A DNA stretch of 22,899 nucleotides from Peptococcaceae bacterium. GTDB lineage: Bacteria; Bacillota; Dehalobacteriia; UBA7702. Position numbers and translations under genes: made by a program. Positions 8,299-15,984 of the stretch are shown here, in pieces; positions within the stretch are counted from its first letter, which is position 1; each line of letters begins with the position of its first letter. The notes under the pieces were generated by a model, which saw only the letters and a program-made list of their open reading frames with translations, did no database searches and had not been told where the DNA came from. The stretch covers positions 25,245-48,143 of the forward strand of contig DXZC01000003.1 of assembly GCA_019415505.1 (NCBI GenBank), in the 5' to 3' direction.

Positions 8299-8985
8299 AT
8301 GTTTTTATTTGACCCAACCTTCATAATTTTAATACCGGCCATAATCTTATCTTTTTGGGCCCAAATGAAGGTATCTACAACCTTTAACCGTTATTCTCAG
8401 GTAACGTCCCGCAGTGGGATGACCGGTGCCCAGGTGGCACAGGCCATACTTAAGAGCAATAATATTAACGATGTGCGGATTGAAGCTGTGAGAGGAAATC
8501 TGACAGACCACTATGATCCTAAAAATAAGGTATTGCGCCTTTCGGAAAGCGTCTATGGGCAAAGCTCCTTGGCTGCTTTAGGCGTGGCAGCCCACGAAGT
8601 GGGGCACGCCATTCAGCATGATGTAGATTACGCGCCCTTGCGTATCCGCTCGGCTTTAGTGCCCATAGCCCAATTCGGCAGTTACGGCTCCTGGATAATT
8701 CTCTTAGTGGGCATTGTTTTGGCCTCCACTCAGCTAATTCAAATCGGCATTATACTTTTTGTGGCGGTATTGGCTTTTCAGTTGGTCACTTTGCCCGTGG
8801 AGTTTAACGCTTCGTCCCGGGCTTTGGTGCAGCTGGAAACCGGCGGCTTCCTCACCACTGAGGAAATTCAGGGCAGTAAAAAGGTTTTATCCGCCGCTGC
8901 CATGACTTATGTTGCCGCTGTAATTATGGCTGTCGCCCAGTTAATACGTTTGATTTTAATTTCCGGCATTTTGCGCCGCGATTAA
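8299..8985 (+). CDS. Membrane zinc metallopeptidase (YugP family)
   Basis: A 228-residue integral membrane protein with the metalloprotease signature HEVGH at residues 99-103 (His99, Glu100, His103). An N-terminal hydrophobic segment spans about 4-20, two more lie at about 130-172, and one near the C terminus (about 200-224). A glutamate in PVEFNASSRA after the third segment is a plausible third metal ligand. This matches the neutral zinc metallopeptidase family named after Bacillus YugP; the physiological substrate is unknown to me. AAGGAGTG lies upstream of the ATG. Position between fmt and rsmB is a recurrent arrangement in Firmicutes. Confidence 0.88.
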   Translation: MFLFDPTFIILIPAIILSFWAQMKVSTTFNRYSQVTSRSGMTGAQVAQAILKSNNINDVRIEAVRGNLTDHYDPKNKVLRLSESVYGQSSLAALGVAAHEVGHAIQHDVDYAPLRIRSALVPIAQFGSYGSWIILLVGIVLASTQLIQIGIILFVAVLAFQLVTLPVEFNASSRALVQLETGGFLTTEEIQGSKKVLSAAAMTYVAAVIMAVAQLIRLILISGILRRD

Positions 8986-8990
8986 TTATT

Positions 8991-10349
8991 ATGACCAGAA
9001 AAACTAATAATGCCAGGGTTACAGCAGTAAAGGTCTTGGAGGAAGTTATTGTCCATGGCGCTTACGCTAACTTGGCTCTAAATAAGGAGTTGCAAAAAAG
9101 CCAGCTAAGCCAGAGGGATAAATCCTTCGCTACCAGCCTGGTTTACGGCAATTTAGAAAAATGGCAGCCAGTGGACTTCCAATTAGCCCGGCTGTTGAAG
9201 AAACCCTTAAAAAAGAAGGATATTGTTTTAGCCATAATCCTGCATAACGGTGTCTATGAGATGCTATATGCCGCCACGCCGGCAAGAGCGGCGGTCAATG
9301 AAAATGTGGAATTAGTCGGTAGCTTGGGGCGCCAGGAGTGGCGTGGCTTGGTCAACGGCGTATTGCGCAACTTTGCCCGCAATTCAGCGTCTTTGACCTG
9401 GCCGGAGTTTACTTCTCCGTTGGCGGAAGCCCTGTTTTTTGCTTCTGTGCCAGACTGGATAGGTAAGATGTGGCTAGCGGAGCGGGGGGCGGAGTCGGCT
9501 TTGTCCCTGGTGCAAGCATTATCCAATCCCACCCCCCTTACCCTGCGGGTAAATAGCTTAAAAACTGACCGGGAGCGTTTACTGGCTGATTTACATTCCC
9601 TGGGCTTTGCCGCTGAAAAAACCGCATACTCGCCTGAGGGTATAAATGTCACGGGAAATAGCGGCTTATTTACTACGGAGCTATATAAGCAAGGATATTT
9701 TACCGTGCAAGGGGAAGCTTCACAGTTAGCTGTAAAGTTTTTGGCCCCAGTTTCAGGCGCTAGGGTTCTCGATATGTGCGCGGCCCCAGGCGGTAAAACA
9801 ACCTATATAGCGGAAACTATGGCTGACCAGGGAGAAATCTGGGCGGCTGACGTCCATAAGCATAAAGTGGAGTTAATTAAAAATGCCTGTACTAGGTTGG
9901 GCCTAACTTCTGTCCAGGCCGTGGTGCAGGATAGTTTGGTCTGGGGCCAAGAGCGGCCTGGTTATTTTAACTATATTTTATTAGACGCGCCCTGTTCCGG
10001 GTTAGGCGTTTTATCTCAGCGTCAGGACGCTAGGTTTCGGAAAAATCCAGAGGACATAGAGGCATTGGTTGCTATTCAACGCCAACTTATAGACAGCGCT
10101 GTGAAGGCTTTAGCCCCCGGCGGCCGTTTAATTTATTCTACCTGCACCATTTCCCAACGGGAAAATCTGGCTAACCGGCAATACCTTTTAGATAAGTATC
10201 CGGCAATGGGTTCTGTGGACTTAACCAACATATTTTCTGGGGACGATACGAGTGATTCAGAAGCATTAAAACAAGGCTACTTAGAACTATTACCTTATAA
10301 ACACGGGGTAGACGGATTCTTTATCTCTGCTTTTTCTAAGGAGGAATAA
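8991..10349 (+). CDS. rsmB: 16S rRNA m5C967 methyltransferase RsmB
   Basis: S-adenosylmethionine-dependent methyltransferase for cytosine 967 (E. coli numbering) of 16S rRNA. Residues 1 to about 135 form a NusB-like RNA-binding domain. The Rossmann methyltransferase core follows, with the SAM-binding DMCAAPGGKT motif and the two catalytic cysteine motifs of m5C RNA methyltransferases, DAPCSG and STCT. The 452-residue length is normal. The ATG comes five bases after the preceding stop with no good Shine-Dalgarno, so initiation probably depends on translation of the peptidase gene. The stop abuts the rlmN start. Confidence 0.95.
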   Translation: MTRKTNNARVTAVKVLEEVIVHGAYANLALNKELQKSQLSQRDKSFATSLVYGNLEKWQPVDFQLARLLKKPLKKKDIVLAIILHNGVYEMLYAATPARAAVNENVELVGSLGRQEWRGLVNGVLRNFARNSASLTWPEFTSPLAEALFFASVPDWIGKMWLAERGAESALSLVQALSNPTPLTLRVNSLKTDRERLLADLHSLGFAAEKTAYSPEGINVTGNSGLFTTELYKQGYFTVQGEASQLAVKFLAPVSGARVLDMCAAPGGKTTYIAETMADQGEIWAADVHKHKVELIKNACTRLGLTSVQAVVQDSLVWGQERPGYFNYILLDAPCSGLGVLSQRQDARFRKNPEDIEALVAIQRQLIDSAVKALAPGGRLIYSTCTISQRENLANRQYLLDKYPAMGSVDLTNIFSGDDTSDSEALKQGYLELLPYKHGVDGFFISAFSKEE

Positions 10350-11435
10350 ATGGTAAACTTATTGTCATTGCGGGAACAGGATATGGTAAAGCTGATGGCA
10401 GACAATGGTTTTCAGTCTTTCCGAGGTAAGCAGCTATTTGAGTGGATTTGGAAAAAAGGGATAAAGAATTTTGATAATATGAAGAACCTGCCGGGCAATT
10501 TAAAGGTCTGGCTCAAGGAACACGCTACCGTGGGCACAGGCAAGGTTGCCAACGTCATTGCCACCCAAGACGGCAATACCGTTAAGTTTCTTTTTAAATA
10601 TCCCACTGAAGCTGGGGAAACTGTGTATATTGAAACCGTGCTCATGTGTTATGCAAGGGAGAAAAGCCGCAACCGCAATACGGTTTGCGTAAGCACCCAG
10701 GCTGGTTGCGCCATGGGGTGTAAATTTTGCGCTAGCGCTTTAGAGGGCTTAGCCCGCAATTTATCGGCTGGGGAAATTGCGGAACAGGTCTGGTATGCTG
10801 ATAATTATTTGAGTAAAAGGGGCCTGCCCCCCGTTACTAATGTGGTATTTATGGGTATGGGCGAGCCTTTTTATAATTTTACGGCGGTTATGGCTTCTGT
10901 AGCCATTTTACATCAAGGTAAAAATATAGGTATGCGCCGTATGACAATATCCACCGCTGGGGTTGTGCCGAGAATCCGCGAATTAGCCCAAGTAAACCCC
11001 CAGATAACCTTGGCTGTTTCCCTCCATGCCCCCAATGACGTTATTAGAGATAGATTAATGCCTATTAATAAACGCTATCCCCTGGCTCAGCTTATGGACG
11101 CTGTGGATTATTATACTCAGCTTACCAACAGACGGGTAACTATGGAATACGCCCTTTTTCAGGGTGTTAACGACAGTAAAGCTGTGGGCTATGAATTAGT
11201 TGAACTGCTGAAAAACCGTTTGGTTAACGTCAATATTCTCAAGGGAAACCCCGTGCCGGAAACCGGGCTTTTACCCGTGGAGGATAAGACTTTGCAGGAT
11301 TTTTTGGCCCTTTTAAACCACGGTGGTATTGAGTCCTCACTGCGGGAATCCCGCGGTAAGGATATTGACGGGGCTTGCGGCCAGCTAAGAAAGAGGCGTT
11401 TTAGTGAAAAGTTACCGGAAAAAGATGACAAATAA
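10350..11435 (+). CDS. rlmN: Dual-specificity RNA methyltransferase RlmN (radical SAM)
   Basis: Methylates C2 of adenosine in 23S rRNA (A2503 in E. coli) and in some tRNAs. The radical-SAM cluster motif is CAMGCKFC (Cys120, Cys124, Cys127). The resolving cysteine that makes RlmN chemistry distinctive is Cys343 in DGACGQL. GMGEP and SLHAPN are further family signatures. The length is 361 residues. The start ATG at 10350 directly follows the rsmB stop and has a strong AAGGAGG site inside the end of rsmB. Confidence 0.96.
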   Translation: MVNLLSLREQDMVKLMADNGFQSFRGKQLFEWIWKKGIKNFDNMKNLPGNLKVWLKEHATVGTGKVANVIATQDGNTVKFLFKYPTEAGETVYIETVLMCYAREKSRNRNTVCVSTQAGCAMGCKFCASALEGLARNLSAGEIAEQVWYADNYLSKRGLPPVTNVVFMGMGEPFYNFTAVMASVAILHQGKNIGMRRMTISTAGVVPRIRELAQVNPQITLAVSLHAPNDVIRDRLMPINKRYPLAQLMDAVDYYTQLTNRRVTMEYALFQGVNDSKAVGYELVELLKNRLVNVNILKGNPVPETGLLPVEDKTLQDFLALLNHGGIESSLRESRGKDIDGACGQLRKRRFSEKLPEKDDK

Positions 11436-11493
11436 TTGAAATTATGTTAAAATTAAATAATATATAATTGTTTATCGGTATAATGAGGTGTTT

Positions 11494-12210
11494 ATGATTG
11501 TTTGTGCTCTGACGGATATAGGATTACAGAGGAAAGAAAATGAGGACTTTTATTGCGCTGACGCTGATAGAGGTCTATTTCTCATTGCCGACGGTATGGG
11601 AGGACACGCTGGTGGCGAAGTAGCTAGCGCCACAGCTGTAAAGGTTTTTAAGGAACACTATATACCAGTAAATGAAAAAAATTACGAAATTGTATTTAAT
11701 GATTTAATAATTCAGGCTAACGATGAAATATACGAGTTAAGTAAGAAAAAAGAGAGCCTCAAGGGAATGGGGACTACTTTTATTGCTTTAGCCGTCAATA
11801 AAGAAGAACAAAAAATCTATATAGCCCATGTAGGAGACAGCCGCGTTTATCTGGTAAGAGATAAAACCCTGCGCCGGTTAACTGAAGACCAGAATATAGC
11901 CGCTGAATTAGTGCGGGATGGCAAAATTACAGAGGAAGAGGCTATGGCTCATCCGGGCCAAAATATGTTAACTAACGCCTTGGGCGTATATGAAGATTTT
12001 GACATAGATTTTTTATCCTCTGAGCTAAAACCGGATGATATTATTTTGATGTGTACAGATGGATTGATTGGTTTAGTCAAGTCCGAAGAAATTGAGAATA
12101 TAATTAACAGCAATAAGGATTTGCCCAAGGCTGGCAAAAAGCTGCTCAATTTAGCCCTGGAACGCGGGGGCAACGATAATATTACCATGATACTTATTAA
12201 AAATTCTTGA
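11494..12210 (+). CDS. stp: PP2C-type Ser/Thr protein phosphatase (Stp/PrpC)
   Basis: Metal-dependent PPM/PP2C phosphatase expected to reverse phosphorylation by the kinase encoded next door. Metal-binding and core motifs are intact: QRKENED, ADGMGGHAGGE, GTTF, HVGDSRVY, CTDGL and GGNDNIT. I chose ATG at 11494 (238 residues) because it gives the family-like opening MIVCALTDIG and sits at a good distance from GAGGTG at 11485-11490. A GTG at 11488 is in frame but lies inside that Shine-Dalgarno. The 58-base gap after rlmN is AT-rich and includes TATAAT hexamers without a well-spaced -35, so an internal promoter is possible but unproven. Confidence 0.94.
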   Translation: MIVCALTDIGLQRKENEDFYCADADRGLFLIADGMGGHAGGEVASATAVKVFKEHYIPVNEKNYEIVFNDLIIQANDEIYELSKKKESLKGMGTTFIALAVNKEEQKIYIAHVGDSRVYLVRDKTLRRLTEDQNIAAELVRDGKITEEEAMAHPGQNMLTNALGVYEDFDIDFLSSELKPDDIILMCTDGLIGLVKSEEIENIINSNKDLPKAGKKLLNLALERGGNDNITMILIKNS

Positions 12211-12223
12211 TAGAGGTGAAATA

Positions 12224-14221
12224 ATGATCGGAAAGAAATTTATGGGACGTTATGAAATCGTCTCAAAATTAGGCAGTGGCGGCATGGCCGTGGTTTATAA
12301 GGCCCTTGACACTGTCCTGAACCGCAGGGTTACTGTGAAAATATTGCAGGAGCAATTTTCCTCTAACCAGCAGTTCGTTATCCGTTTTAGAAAGGAAGCT
12401 CAGGCGGTTGCCGCCTTATCCTCCCACCCAAACATCGTTAATGTTTATGATGTTGGGTGCAGTGAAGAGGGTGAACATTACCTGATAATGGAATATGTGG
12501 AGGGCAAAACCTTAAAGGAGGTCATCAAGAAAAAAGGTAGCCTGACAGTTAAGGAATCGCTGGATTACACCAACCAGATTTTAGCTGGCCTTAGCCATGC
12601 CCATTCTTACGGCGTTATTCACCGGGATATCAAACCGCAAAACATCATGATTACCACTGGTAATCAGGTGAAAATAATGGACTTCGGCTTGGCCCTTAAC
12701 CTTTCCGATTCTACTATGACCTATGATTCCAGCGTGTTTGGTTCAGTCTACTATATTGCGCCGGAAATAGCTCAAAAAGGCACTGGTGACGCCCGGGCGG
12801 ATATTTATTCCACCGGTATTGTGCTCTATGAAATGCTCACCGGGGAGTTGCCTTTTAACGGTGATAGTCCAATTACCATAGCCTTACAGCATGTGGAGGG
12901 CGAGTTTGATTCAGTTGACGATATAGATGATGAAATACCCTATGAAGTGGCCAGAGTGGTGGATAAAGCCATGTCCGTGGACCCTGGAGAACGCTACGCC
13001 ACTGCCAAGGGCATGATGCGGGATATTAAAAATGCCGCGGATGAAAACGATATTCCCTTAAAGCCCATACCTGTAATTGCCGGCGCCGCTGCTCTAGGCA
13101 ATAATCCGGGAAATACGGATAATAGGTCAAGGCGTGATAGCTACGCTGATGAAGATGATTATGACGTGGACTTTGAGGAGGAATATCGGGATAGCCGCCG
13201 GAAAGATAGAAAACCGGAGCGGAAATCAACACGGGGCAGCAGCTCTAAAGGTCGAAAAAAGACCAATAAAAAGAAAATAATTCTTTTGGTAGCACTGGCT
13301 ATTGTTGTATTATCCGCCGGTATTTTTGCCGCTTACAGCGCCTTTTCCAATACAGGCGATGAAGTTGAAGTGCCTCTGTTGGTAGGTCAAAATGTTGACG
13401 ACGCCAAAGAAATTCTTGATGAATTGGAAATAAAATACGAAATTAATTATACTGAAAGCGAAGATGTTGAGGTTGACGAGGTAATAAGCCAGAGTATCGA
13501 CGCCGGCCAAAAAATTAAAACAGGCCGCACCATTGAATTGACGGTGAGCACCGGTGTGGACAGCGTTGAGGTACCATCGGTGGTTGGAAAGTCTGAAAAA
13601 TCCGCCAAGAAGCTTTTGACCTCAGCAGGTTTTGAAGTTGAAGTAGAAACTGAGTCGTCTGATGAAGTTGACGAGGACGAGGTAATAAGCCAAGACCCCG
13701 CCGGTGGCGGCAAAGCCCCCAAGGGCTCCACCGTTACTATAGTAGTGAGCAGCGGTCCTGAAAATAAGGAAGTTACCGTTCCCGACGTTGTTGGACTTAC
13801 CCTTTCCGACGCTAAGAGCCAACTAACCTCAGCTGATTTGCGGGTTGGTTCAGTTACGGAAAAATACTCTAGCGCCGAAGCTGGGGAAGTTACCTACCAA
13901 AGCGTTAAGGGCGGCACAAAAGTAAGCGAGGGCACAACCGTTAACCTGACGGTGAGCAAGGGTCCGGAGGAGAAGCCGGATGAGCCTGATGAACCCAGCG
14001 ATAATAAAGCTAAGACTACAACATATTCCCACCAGGTGAGTGATAACTACGAGTCCGCGGTACCGGTACAAATAGTTGTGCAAGATTCTAAAGGCGAGAG
14101 TACCGCTTACAGTGGCAACTGTGACCCCGGTAAAAGCGTATCAGTTTCTATTACCTATTATCCGCCGGCCATTATCTTTTGCTATGAAAACGGTTCCCTG
14201 GTCGATCAACAAAGCTACTGA
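12224..14221 (+). CDS. pknB: PASTA-domain Ser/Thr protein kinase (PknB/PrkC)
   Basis: Eukaryotic-like receptor kinase that in relatives senses muropeptides or lipid II and phosphorylates cell-wall and translation factors. The kinase domain spans about residues 10-270: glycine-rich loop GSGGMAVV, Lys39, HRD with Asp135, DFG 153-155, and a Ser/Thr/Tyr-rich activation loop ending in APE. A charged linker (about 290-350) leads to one membrane segment at about 352-374. Outside are three PASTA repeats starting near residues 383, 450 and 519, then an acidic Pro/Glu/Asp stretch and an 80-residue beta-rich tail containing two cysteines. The ribosome-binding site AGAGGTGAA precedes the ATG. It is 13 bases after stp, forming the usual phosphatase-kinase pair. 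Confidence 0.96.
   Translation: MIGKKFMGRYEIVSKLGSGGMAVVYKALDTVLNRRVTVKILQEQFSSNQQFVIRFRKEAQAVAALSSHPNIVNVYDVGCSEEGEHYLIMEYVEGKTLKEVIKKKGSLTVKESLDYTNQILAGLSHAHSYGVIHRDIKPQNIMITTGNQVKIMDFGLALNLSDSTMTYDSSVFGSVYYIAPEIAQKGTGDARADIYSTGIVLYEMLTGELPFNGDSPITIALQHVEGEFDSVDDIDDEIPYEVARVVDKAMSVDPGERYATAKGMMRDIKNAADENDIPLKPIPVIAGAAALGNNPGNTDNRSRRDSYADEDDYDVDFEEEYRDSRRKDRKPERKSTRGSSSKGRKKTNKKKIILLVALAIVVLSAGIFAAYSAFSNTGDEVEVPLLVGQNVDDAKEILDELEIKYEINYTESEDVEVDEVISQSIDAGQKIKTGRTIELTVSTGVDSVEVPSVVGKSEKSAKKLLTSAGFEVEVETESSDEVDEDEVISQDPAGGGKAPKGSTVTIVVSSGPENKEVTVPDVVGLTLSDAKSQLTSADLRVGSVTEKYSSAEAGEVTYQSVKGGTKVSEGTTVNLTVSKGPEEKPDEPDEPSDNKAKTTTYSHQVSDNYESAVPVQIVVQDSKGESTAYSGNCDPGKSVSVSITYYPPAIIFCYENGSLVDQQSY
13475..13692 (+). 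repeat. Two identical 17-base segments in the PASTA-coding region
   Basis: The 17 bases GACGAGGTAATAAGCCA occur at 13475-13491 and again at 13676-13692, exactly 201 bases (67 codons) apart, one PASTA period. Both encode DEVISQ at the same place in repeats 1 and 2. This indicates recent duplication or gene conversion between PASTA modules. Repeat 3 does not share the segment. Confidence 0.7.
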
Positions 14222-14223
14222 TT

Positions 14224-15108
14224 ATGCTTATGAATCAAGGATTACTTATTAAAGGATATAACGGCTTTTACTATGTCAAGGCCCAGGGTAAGCTATGGAC
14301 TTGTTCTCTGCGGGGGCGTTTTCGTTTAACTAAGCAGAAATTCTTGCCCGGTGATAGAGTTAAGTTTACGGAGTTGGAGTATCCCAAAGGCGTAATTGAA
14401 GAGGTTTTGCCGCGGCAGAATTATTTGGTTAGACCTGCGGTTGCCAATGTAGAGCAGGGGATTGTCACCTTTGCCGTTACCAATCCCAAGCCGGACTATC
14501 TGTTAATGGATAGAATATTGCTGCAAATGACGGCTATGGACATCACCCCAGTTATCTGCTTTAATAAAGTAGACTTGGTGGGAAAGGCAGAAAGTGACAG
14601 TATTTTAGCTCCCTATGCCCAGGCGGGGTATAAAACCCTAGCTGTATCTGCGACGACAGGCCAGGGCATAGAAGAATTGCGTACTGTAATTAAGGGGAGC
14701 TTAGTCGTTATGGCTGGTCCTTCTGGGGCTGGCAAAAGTAGCATCCTCAATGCTTTAAAGCGCGATTTTCAGTTAGCTACCGGCGAACTAAGCAAAAAGG
14801 TTGAGAGGGGCAAGCACACCACCAGAAGAGTTGAGTTGCTTGCTTTGTCAGATGATACTTATATCGCTGATACGCCTGGTTTTTCAACTTTATTCTTGCC
14901 TGATGAAATAAACAAGGGCGACTTGGAATTTTACTATCCGGAAATTGCCAGCCAAGCTTCTGACTGCGCCTTTAAATCCTGTTTGCATTATAAGGAGCAG
15001 GACTGCGCTGTTAAGGCTGCTGTGGCCCAGGGTATAATTGATTCGGGGCGTTATGAGCGTTATTGTACTTTTTTAGAAGAATTGCAGGAAAGGGAAGGTA
15101 AGTACTAA
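14224..15108 (+). CDS. rsgA: Ribosome small-subunit assembly GTPase RsgA (YloQ/CpgA)
   Basis: Circularly permuted GTPase that assists late maturation of the 30S subunit. An N-terminal OB-fold (about 1-75) is followed by the G motifs in permuted order: G4 NKVD (114-117), P-loop GPSGAGKSS (165-173) and G3 DTPGF (216-220). The C-terminal zinc knuckle is intact with Cys248, Cys253, His255 and Cys261. The 294-residue length is typical. It begins two bases after pknB; a second in-frame ATG at 14230 is possible, and neither has a strong Shine-Dalgarno, so coupling is likely. In Bacillus the equivalent protein is a kinase target and lies in the same order. Confidence 0.96.
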   Translation: MLMNQGLLIKGYNGFYYVKAQGKLWTCSLRGRFRLTKQKFLPGDRVKFTELEYPKGVIEEVLPRQNYLVRPAVANVEQGIVTFAVTNPKPDYLLMDRILLQMTAMDITPVICFNKVDLVGKAESDSILAPYAQAGYKTLAVSATTGQGIEELRTVIKGSLVVMAGPSGAGKSSILNALKRDFQLATGELSKKVERGKHTTRRVELLALSDDTYIADTPGFSTLFLPDEINKGDLEFYYPEIASQASDCAFKSCLHYKEQDCAVKAAVAQGIIDSGRYERYCTFLEELQEREGKY

Positions 15109-15756
15109 ATGGCTATTTTAGCGCCGTCATTACTGGCAGCGGATTTCAGCCGCTTAGGAGATATGGTGGAGACTGTGGAAAACGCCGGGGCGGCTTGGCT
15201 GCATTTAGATATAATGGATTATCACTTTGTACCTAATTTGACCTTTGGTTCCGGGGTGGTAAAATCTTTGCGGCCCCATTCCCACATGGTTTTTGACGCT
15301 CACTTAATGGTTAATGAGCCGGAAAAATATGTTGAGGATTTTCAAAAAGCTGGGGCTGATTATTTTACCTTCCACTGGGAAGCTACCGACAACCCTCAGG
15401 GCCTTATCGAGAAAATACATTCCCACGGTATGAAGGCCGGAATATCTGTAAAGCCAAACACCCCTATAACTGTTTTAGAACCATATTTGCAAGAGTTACA
15501 GCTTGTCCTGGTTATGAGTGTGGAGCCCGGTTTTGGCGGCCAGAAATTTATGGCCAGTATGTTACCGAAGGTAGAGTGGCTTAAACAGCAAAAGGCAGGG
15601 CAAGACCTGGGCTATCTTATAGAGATAGACGGAGGCATTAATAAAGATACGGCTAAAGATGCGGTAGCAGCCGGCGCTGAAGTTTTAGTGGCCGGGACTG
15701 CAGTATTTGGCGCTGTAAATGTTTCTGAGGCAGTTGACTATTATTTGCATTTATGA
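15109..15756 (+). CDS. rpe: Ribulose-phosphate 3-epimerase
   Basis: Interconverts ribulose 5-phosphate and xylulose 5-phosphate in the pentose phosphate pathway; a metal-dependent TIM barrel. Visible signatures are IAPSLLAADFSRLG at the N terminus, HLDIMDYHFVPN with metal and catalytic residues, FDAHLMV, MSVEPGFGGQKF and the DGGI loop followed by AGTAVFG phosphate binding. The length, 215 residues, is normal. The ATG abuts the rsgA stop and AGGGAAGGTAAG lies upstream. It closes the long operon; the rib promoter begins three bases after its stop. Its substrate ribulose 5-phosphate is also consumed by RibBA downstream. Confidence 0.96.
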   Translation: MAILAPSLLAADFSRLGDMVETVENAGAAWLHLDIMDYHFVPNLTFGSGVVKSLRPHSHMVFDAHLMVNEPEKYVEDFQKAGADYFTFHWEATDNPQGLIEKIHSHGMKAGISVKPNTPITVLEPYLQELQLVLVMSVEPGFGGQKFMASMLPKVEWLKQQKAGQDLGYLIEIDGGINKDTAKDAVAAGAEVLVAGTAVFGAVNVSEAVDYYLHL

Positions 15757-15758
15757 GG

Positions 15759-15786
15759 TTGACATCTAGCATTTAAGTGCTATAAT
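15759..15786 (+). promoter_or_regulatory. Consensus sigma-A promoter of the rib operon
   Basis: TTGACA at 15759-15764 and TATAAT at 15781-15786 both match the consensus perfectly with a 16-base spacer, and TG at 15778-15779 gives an extended -10. Transcription should start near 15793, only a few bases before the riboswitch. A strong constitutive promoter with control left to premature termination fits the rib operon logic. Confidence 0.88.
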
Positions 15787-15795
15787 AATAAATAA

Positions 15796-15901
15796 TACTT
15801 CGGGGACGGTGAGATTCCGTACCGGCGGTAAAGCCCGCGAACCAGTTTGGTTGAACCGGTGAAATTCCGGTGCCGACAGTAAAGTCTGGAGGGAAGAAGT
15901 A
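15796..15901 (+). promoter_or_regulatory. FMN riboswitch (RFN element)
   Basis: Aptamer that binds flavin mononucleotide and lowers riboflavin gene expression. The closing stem P1 is TACTTC (15796-15801) with GAAGTA (15896-15901). The conserved core is recognisable in order: CGGGGACGGTGAGATTCCGT, ACCGGCGGTAAAGCCCGCGA, GGTGAAATTCCGGTGCCGAC, AGTAAAGTCTGGAGGGAAGA. It lies between the consensus promoter and an intrinsic terminator and upstream of ribD, the standard arrangement for transcriptional control. Identification is by sequence pattern and context; a covariance search was not run. Confidence 0.95.
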
Positions 15902-15921
15902 GTTTTGTTGAGTATTCTGCG

Positions 15922-15947
15922 CCCCGAATTATTTCGGGGTTTTTTTA
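15922..15947 (+). terminator. Riboswitch-controlled intrinsic terminator
   Basis: CCCCGAA (15922-15928) and TTCGGGG (15933-15939) form a 7-bp GC-rich stem with a 4-base loop, followed by at least seven T residues. It ends 37 bases before ribD. The 5' arm can instead pair with an identical TTCGGGG at 15799-15805 inside the aptamer, giving a ready antiterminator. Confidence 0.92.
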
Positions 15948-15984
15948 TTTGTTGTTAGAGATAGGAAAGAGGTGTTAGGATAAT

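Noticed and set aside
15196..15240. Tyrosine in the MDYHFVPN segment of Rpe, where many family members have Gly
   Set aside because: This position is naturally variable (E. coli has Asn), and the flanking metal and catalytic residues are intact.
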